Shown here one piece after another: positions 5,894-9,021 of a stretch of DNA of 9,021 nucleotides. Origin of the DNA: an uncultured Erysipelotrichaceae bacterium (GTDB taxonomy: Bacteria > Bacillota_I > Bacilli_A > Erysipelotrichales > Erysipelotrichaceae); the NCBI GenBank assembly GCA_902796525.1, contig CADBPB010000135.1, positions 1 to 9,021 of the forward strand. The letters run 5' to 3'. The notes beneath the pieces were generated by a model. It saw only the letters and a list, made by a program, of their open reading frames with translations, ran no database searches and was not told the DNA's origin. How positions within the stretch are numbered: the stretch's first letter is position 1; each line of letters starts with the position of its first letter. Made by a program: the position numbers and the translations under genes.

Positions 5894-5919
5894 CCTTCAT
5901 TCATCATATCCTCATTATA
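5894..5919 (-). promoter_or_regulatory. -10 box and ribosome binding site of the acyltransferase gene
   Basis: On the minus strand a perfect TATAAT (5919-5914) predicts a start at about 5907. AAGG (5897-5894) then stands seven bases before the ATG at 5886, giving a leader of about 21 bases. The -35 region is poor. The in-frame ATGs at 5907 and 5904 would be leaderless or nearly so, which makes 5886 the better choice. The box lies directly downstream of the preceding gene's terminator. Confidence 0.55.
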
Positions 5920-5928
5920 CTGAATATC

Positions 5929-5957
5929 AAAAAATAAGACACGTCTTTGACGTGTCT
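5929..5957 (-). terminator. Rho-independent terminator after the lipoprotein gene
   Basis: Read on the minus strand, AGACACGTC (5957-5949) pairs perfectly with GACGTGTCT (5945-5937) around an AAA loop and is followed by TATTTTTT. It lies 17 bases past the lipoprotein stop and separates that gene from the acyltransferase. Confidence 0.92.
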
Positions 5958-5974
5958 GTATCGTTTGAACGGTA

Positions 5975-6793
5975 TCAGCCGACGATGGAGTCCGGATCCA
6001 TCCAGGATTCATGATCGTAAGAGATGATATAATCCGTTTCACCGGAAATCTCATCGTAATGGATGCCGTATAGATATGGCGTCAGACCACCGAAATTTTC
6101 TACCGAATAGATCAGATACATTTTTCCCTGATAGATCATTTCATTCATGACGGTCGCGATATAGTCGTTGTTTCGGAGATCTTCCGAAGCGATCGGTGCG
6201 CTGTTTTGCAGAAGATCCTTCAGTTCCTCGCCATATGCGGCGATATCCTTCAGCTTTTCATATGGCGTATCGTCTACGATGCCCATCAGATAGGCGGTCC
6301 TTAGATGCCCCTGGTCATTAAGGCCTGTCAGCATTCTCATGGTCAGATCGTCCTGTTTGAGCGCGATCATGGCAGGAGGAGTCATCGAGGCGACATTTTC
6401 GACATAAATGACAGGCAAGGCATCGTCTTCCTGGAAATAGACTTCCGAGATCTTGCTGCTTAGCGGATCGTAGGAACCGATCGTCAGCGTCATCCCTTTT
6501 CTGGGAATCAGCAGATAAGCCAGCGACCGGTCTGCAGAAGACTCGCCGGCATAGATAATGCGGTCATCGATCTCGTCTACGAAGTCATAGCCCCATTCCG
6601 CAGCGGTCTTGAGGGTATTCGCATCAAATCTGCCAAGCAGAAGGATCTCCATGATCTCATAATCCTCCATGGAAGCGACATAAGCCTCGGCCAGAGGTCT
6701 TTCTCTGTTTTGGATGACTTCCGGTTCAGGACCCTGTTTCGTGCAGGCGGTCAGGATCAGCAGCAGGCACAGCAGCGTTCTTATATGTTTCAT
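5975..6793 (-). CDS. Lipoprotein of unknown function
   Basis: This 272-aa protein begins with a lipoprotein signal peptide: basic MKHIR, a Leu-rich core, and the lipobox LTAC with the lipidated C17. It should therefore be anchored to the outer face of the membrane. The mature part is acidic and shows a mix of helices and strands, with no motif I recognise. Segments such as LAYLLIPRKGMTLTIGSYDPL, LPVIYVENVASMTPPAM and KMYLIYSVENFGGLTPYLYGI look like strands of a substrate-binding or beta-sheet domain. The start at ATG 6793 is set by GGAGGTG (6805-6799). A frame extension to a TTG at 6811 would overlap that ribosome binding site and spoil the signal peptide. It has an extended -10 promoter, and its strong terminator separates it from the acyltransferase gene. 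Confidence 0.88.
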   Translation of the reverse strand: MKHIRTLLCLLLILTACTKQGPEPEVIQNRERPLAEAYVASMEDYEIMEILLLGRFDANTLKTAAEWGYDFVDEIDDRIIYAGESSADRSLAYLLIPRKGMTLTIGSYDPLSSKISEVYFQEDDALPVIYVENVASMTPPAMIALKQDDLTMRMLTGLNDQGHLRTAYLMGIVDDTPYEKLKDIAAYGEELKDLLQNSAPIASEDLRNNDYIATVMNEMIYQGKMYLIYSVENFGGLTPYLYGIHYDEISGETDYIISYDHESWMDPDSIVG

Positions 6794-6816
6794 TGGAACA
6801 CCTCCGATCAATATTA

Positions 6817-6825
6817 ATCATAACA
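6817..6825 (-). promoter_or_regulatory. Extended -10 promoter of the lipoprotein gene
   Basis: On the minus strand TATGAT (6822-6817) is preceded by TG one base away (6825-6824), an extended -10. No -35 is evident. The predicted start near 6810 gives a leader of about 17 bases holding only the ribosome binding site. Confidence 0.45.
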
Positions 6826-6872
6826 GAAGAAAAATAGGAATATTTCTAAGAGTACATGTCTTTGATAAGCGC

Positions 6873-7670
6873 TTATAAATCGGTCAGAAGCTGCAGCTCG
6901 GCACAGCCATGGATGCCGATGGTCTCTTTCGCTTTGCCAAACGGTAACTCTTTGATGCTTTCCCGGATCGTTGCAGTACCGGCTTCCATTTCTTCACAAA
7001 GGATACGCATGTCTTTCATCATCTGCAGACAGGGCAGATTCGGATCGCCGACCCGGGAAGCGTGATGCTGTCCGTAATGGCCGCCATAGAACTGCCAGTC
7101 ATCATCGACTCCGAGACGTTCCAGTTCATCGATCGCCTGTGACAGTCCTGCGGCATATTCGTTCAAAGGCAAGGAACCCAGTCCTGCCGTCATCAGGACG
7201 CCGCAGCCGGAACCGATCGCATCGCCGCAAAAGACGGCATGCTGCTTCATGTCGCAAAGAACGACGGAACCGGGAGTATGGCCGGGCAGAGGAACAGATA
7301 TGATCCTGTGGTCGCCGAGGTCATATTCCTTTTTCATCTCCAGCAGTTCATCCGTTGCCTTGCAGCAGGGATCGCTCTGCTGCAGGAAGGGACGGGAACG
7401 ATGCTGATCATAGAGATCCCTGTCTTTGAGATCCAGATAGACTACAGCGAACTCTCCGCAGCGTCCGATATGGTCGTAATGTCCGTGCGTCAGGACACAG
7501 AAGACAGGCCGGTCCATCAGGGTACGGCAGTACTCCGCCAGGTTTTCTTTCTCCATTCCTGCATCTACCAGCAAGGCTTTTTCTTTGCCCTCGATCAGAT
7601 ACATGCTGACATGCGAATCGCATTGGATCAGCCAGGAGTCTTCGTTGATTTTTCTGCTTGTGTAGCCCAT
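6873..7670 (-). CDS. Metallo-beta-lactamase-fold hydrolase
   Basis: This 265-aa protein is a cytosolic MBL-fold metal-dependent hydrolase of the glyoxalase-II-like broad group. Its dinuclear metal site is complete: THGHYDH (residues 61-67, with H62, H64, D66 and H67), H131 in LPGHTPGS, D150 in VFCGDA, and H198 in YGGHYGQ. The first beta-hairpin, ending LLVDAG (33-38), is also typical. Residues 210-265 form a mostly helical tail beyond the catalytic fold. It is not a lactamase by context: no signal peptide is present, and this group more often cleaves thioesters, phosphodiesters or lactones, so the substrate is open. The start follows GAGAGG ten bases upstream. It is divergent from the membrane-protein gene at 7800 and 79 bases upstream of the lipoprotein gene, with no terminator between, so some read-through is possible. 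Confidence 0.93.
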   Translation of the reverse strand: MGYTSRKINEDSWLIQCDSHVSMYLIEGKEKALLVDAGMEKENLAEYCRTLMDRPVFCVLTHGHYDHIGRCGEFAVVYLDLKDRDLYDQHRSRPFLQQSDPCCKATDELLEMKKEYDLGDHRIISVPLPGHTPGSVVLCDMKQHAVFCGDAIGSGCGVLMTAGLGSLPLNEYAAGLSQAIDELERLGVDDDWQFYGGHYGQHHASRVGDPNLPCLQMMKDMRILCEEMEAGTATIRESIKELPFGKAKETIGIHGCAELQLLTDL

Positions 7671-7691
7671 CTGTTTACCTCTCTCATTTTC

Positions 7692-7697
7692 AGTATA
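7692..7697 (-). promoter_or_regulatory. Possible -10 box of the MBL hydrolase gene
   Basis: TATACT on the minus strand predicts a start near 7685 and a 15-base leader with the ribosome binding site. No convincing -35 is seen at 16-18 bases. Confidence 0.35.
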
Positions 7698-7729
7698 ACC
7701 TAAAGATGTTTCCGTGACGGATATGCGCT

Positions 7730-7758
7730 TTTATATTTTCTGCATATTACGTTATCAT
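7730..7758 (+). promoter_or_regulatory. Promoter of the 211-aa membrane protein gene
   Basis: TTTATA (7730-7735) and TATCAT (7753-7758) are separated by 17 bases, each close to consensus. The start would be near 7765, giving a 35-base leader. It lies in the 129-base divergent region shared with the MBL gene. Confidence 0.5.
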
Positions 7759-7799
7759 AGAATCAGGCAGATCATAAACAATCATACAAGGAGGACAGC

Positions 7800-8435
7800 A
7801 TGTTCGTATTTTGGGGAGACGGTTCGCAGGAAGCCAAAGACCTGGTGGATGCGGTGATCGTCAGGAGTACAGAGAATTTCAACTGGACGTTTATTTTCAT
7901 TCTGTGTGTCGTTTTCTATGTCTACTGGAGTGAGATACAGAAAAAAGAGTTTAAGGTGATTTATGCCGCGCTCGCGCTGTATGGCGTACATTGGCTTTAT
8001 GAGATCGGCAATGCCGTGATCGCTCATTTCTTCGGTTATCCGCTGTGGACCGTCAGCAATGCTTCGACGACTTTCATCCTGCTGATCGGTGTGTGCTGGG
8101 AACTGTCGATGATGTTTTCACTGGCAGGGATGATTTCCTTCAAGATGCTTCCGGAGAAACGCACGTTCAAAAACAAGCTTTTGGGTGCCCTCAGCATGGC
8201 GCTGCTGTTTGCGCTGGTAGAATCCTTCCTGGCCGGGACTTCGAATCATTCTTTTATCTGGGTCTATAAATGGTGGGGTGTCATCCCGGTCTTTATCACG
8301 ACCTACATTCCTTTTTTCCTTGCCAGCAATTTCGTTCCCGACATGAAACCGAAAGCAAGAAGGACTTTCCTGATCGGCGTCTGGTCGCTGGTAGCGATCC
8401 TGCTGGTGACACTGATACCGGCGGGGATCATCTGA
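7800..8435 (+). CDS. Unrecognised multi-pass membrane protein
   Basis: This 211-aa protein has about six hydrophobic segments, near residues 29-43, 52-75, 91-112, 127-146, 157-177 and 189-209. A short hydrophilic N-terminus has no signal peptide. Several polar or charged residues lie inside predicted helices: H64, E68 and N71 in helix 2, E101 in helix 3 and E141 in helix 4. Such residues often line a transport path or active site. I cannot assign a family. The start follows AAGGAGG (7788-7794) at five bases, and a hairpin terminator comes just after the stop. It appears to be a single-gene unit, flanked by a divergent hydrolase and a convergent TPR gene, so context gives no role. Confidence 0.85.
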   Translation: MFVFWGDGSQEAKDLVDAVIVRSTENFNWTFIFILCVVFYVYWSEIQKKEFKVIYAALALYGVHWLYEIGNAVIAHFFGYPLWTVSNASTTFILLIGVCWELSMMFSLAGMISFKMLPEKRTFKNKLLGALSMALLFALVESFLAGTSNHSFIWVYKWWGVIPVFITTYIPFFLASNFVPDMKPKARRTFLIGVWSLVAILLVTLIPAGII

Positions 8436-8448
8436 TCGACAACAAAGA

Positions 8449-8478
8449 AAAACGACGTGAATCATCACGTCGTTTTCA
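8449..8478. terminator. Bidirectional terminator between convergent genes
   Basis: AAAACGACGTGA (8450-8461) pairs perfectly with TCACGTCGTTTT (8466-8477) around an ATCA loop. The plus-strand T-run is only four long. On the minus strand the stem is followed by TTTTTCTTTG-type sequence, so it is likely stronger for the TPR gene than for the membrane-protein gene. Confidence 0.82.
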
Positions 8479-8502
8479 TGCATCCGATATTGTTGAAAAT
8501 GT

Positions 8503-9021
8503 TTACTTCACTTTCGCCAGCAAGGCGTTCTTTCTGTTGATCGCGTCCTTCATTTCGACTTCTTCCGTCATATGCCATTCATTCTGCAGCAGATCGATGA
8601 TCCTGTCGTAGGTCTTGGCGGCATTGCGATAGTCTCCTTTGATCTGATAGATATCGGCGATCCCCATGAGTTCATCCTGGAAACGTGGCCTGCGTGGTTC
8701 TTTTTCGAATGCTTTCTCGTAATAGACGATGGCTTTGTCATAGTCGCACTTTTTCGCATAGTACTGCGCCACCTCAAACAGACAGGCAAAGTCTTCCGGA
8801 TTCTTCTCTACCAGAGCCTCAATGATGCGGTCGGCTTCTGTTTCATCGAAACGGGACAGCGCGATATGCGCGCGATAGACTTCGACCAGGACGGGATTCA
8901 CATCCTTTAGTTTGCTCATACGATCGAGATACCGTTCTGTCTCATCAGTTCTGTGATCGGCAAGCAGATTGTCCAGCAGATAATAGTATGGCGATACGAG
9001 TTCCGGGTTGTCCTCGACCAG
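8503..9021 (-). CDS. TPR-repeat protein, C-terminal part (gene runs off the window)
   Basis: The frame is open from the TAA at 8503 to the right edge, giving 172 visible residues. The ATG at 8919 is therefore internal: upstream codons continue without a stop and read as more repeat-like helix (LVEDNPELVSPYYYLLDNLL). At least three tetratricopeptide-type helix pairs are visible, around residues 44-76, 78-111 and 113-146 of the fragment. One is close to consensus (FEVAQYYAKKCDYDKAIVYYEKAFEKEP), with the typical small residues and the closing Pro. A charged helix ends the protein. TPR arrays bind other proteins; the partner is unknown, and any catalytic or DNA-binding N-terminal domain lies outside the window. 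The hairpin at 8449-8478 follows its stop. Confidence 0.88.
   Translation of the reverse strand: MVEDNPELVSPYYYLLDNLLADHRTDETERYLDRMSKLKDVNPVLVEVYRAHIALSRFDETEADRIIEALVEKNPEDFACLFEVAQYYAKKCDYDKAIVYYEKAFEKEPRRPRFQDELMGIADIYQIKGDYRNAAKTYDRIIDLLQNEWHMTEEVEMKDAINRKNALLAKVK

Noticed and set aside
5887..6054. Upstream extension of the acyltransferase gene to 6054
   Set aside because: It runs through the lipoprotein gene's terminator and 3' end in antiphase to that gene, and the family signature starts only after the Met at 5886.
6865..6876. 12-bp palindrome ATAAGCGCTTAT at the MBL stop codon
   Set aside because: Without a U-tract it is not a terminator, and a single 12-bp palindrome at a gene end may be chance.
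7239..7703. Plus-strand open frame of 154 codons
   Set aside because: It lies opposite the MBL hydrolase gene, whose metal-binding motifs are all present; no start signals.
8917..8919. ATG at 8919 as the start of the TPR gene
   Set aside because: The frame continues without stop to the window edge and the upstream residues look like more repeat helix; no ribosome binding site precedes this ATG.

Overview
The window looks like an ordinary chromosomal segment of a Bacillota (Firmicutes) bacterium. The signs are strong AGGAGG-type ribosome binding sites, vegetative sigma-A-like promoters with short leaders, compact intrinsic terminators, a lipobox lipoprotein, and middling GC content. An Erysipelotrichia-like host would fit, but this is a guess from style and not from any marker gene. 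No rRNA, tRNA, CRISPR array, transposase or phage gene is visible.

Layout. (1) Positions 1-1809, plus strand: the tail of an unidentified gene, a Cof-type HAD phosphatase (translationally coupled by an ATGA overlap), a DUF1810 protein and an unrecognised 139-aa protein. All are closely spaced and end at an intrinsic terminator. (2) Positions 1841-3618, plus strand: a promoter region with two perfect palindromes, then a three-gene operon. It encodes an XRE-type DNA-binding domain fused to a SpoT/MESH1-like HD hydrolase domain, a four-helix membrane protein made of two copies of one 57-residue unit, and a gamma-glutamylcyclotransferase-like protein. A bidirectional terminator follows. (3) Positions 3623-7670, minus strand: four genes, read in the order metallo-beta-lactamase-fold hydrolase, lipoprotein, acyltransferase-3 membrane protein, and membrane-anchored beta-propeller (GH43-like). 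Each has its own candidate -10 box close to the start codon. A strong terminator separates the lipoprotein from the acyltransferase. (4) Positions 7730-8477, plus strand: an unrecognised multi-pass membrane protein with promoter and terminator. (5) Positions 8503-9021, minus strand: the C-terminal part of a TPR protein that continues past the window edge.

How the genes may work together. The operon at 1978-3566 is the most interesting part. A DNA-binding protein carrying an apparently intact (p)ppGpp-hydrolase-type HD site, with no synthetase domain, sits downstream of palindromes it might bind. It is followed by an internally duplicated membrane protein with repeated His positions. The natural hypothesis is an autoregulated nucleotide-sensing or nucleotide-degrading regulator with a membrane partner, but this is inference from architecture. 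The minus-strand acyltransferase, lipoprotein and anchored propeller are all envelope proteins and may concern surface glycans. The first cluster is probably metabolic housekeeping.
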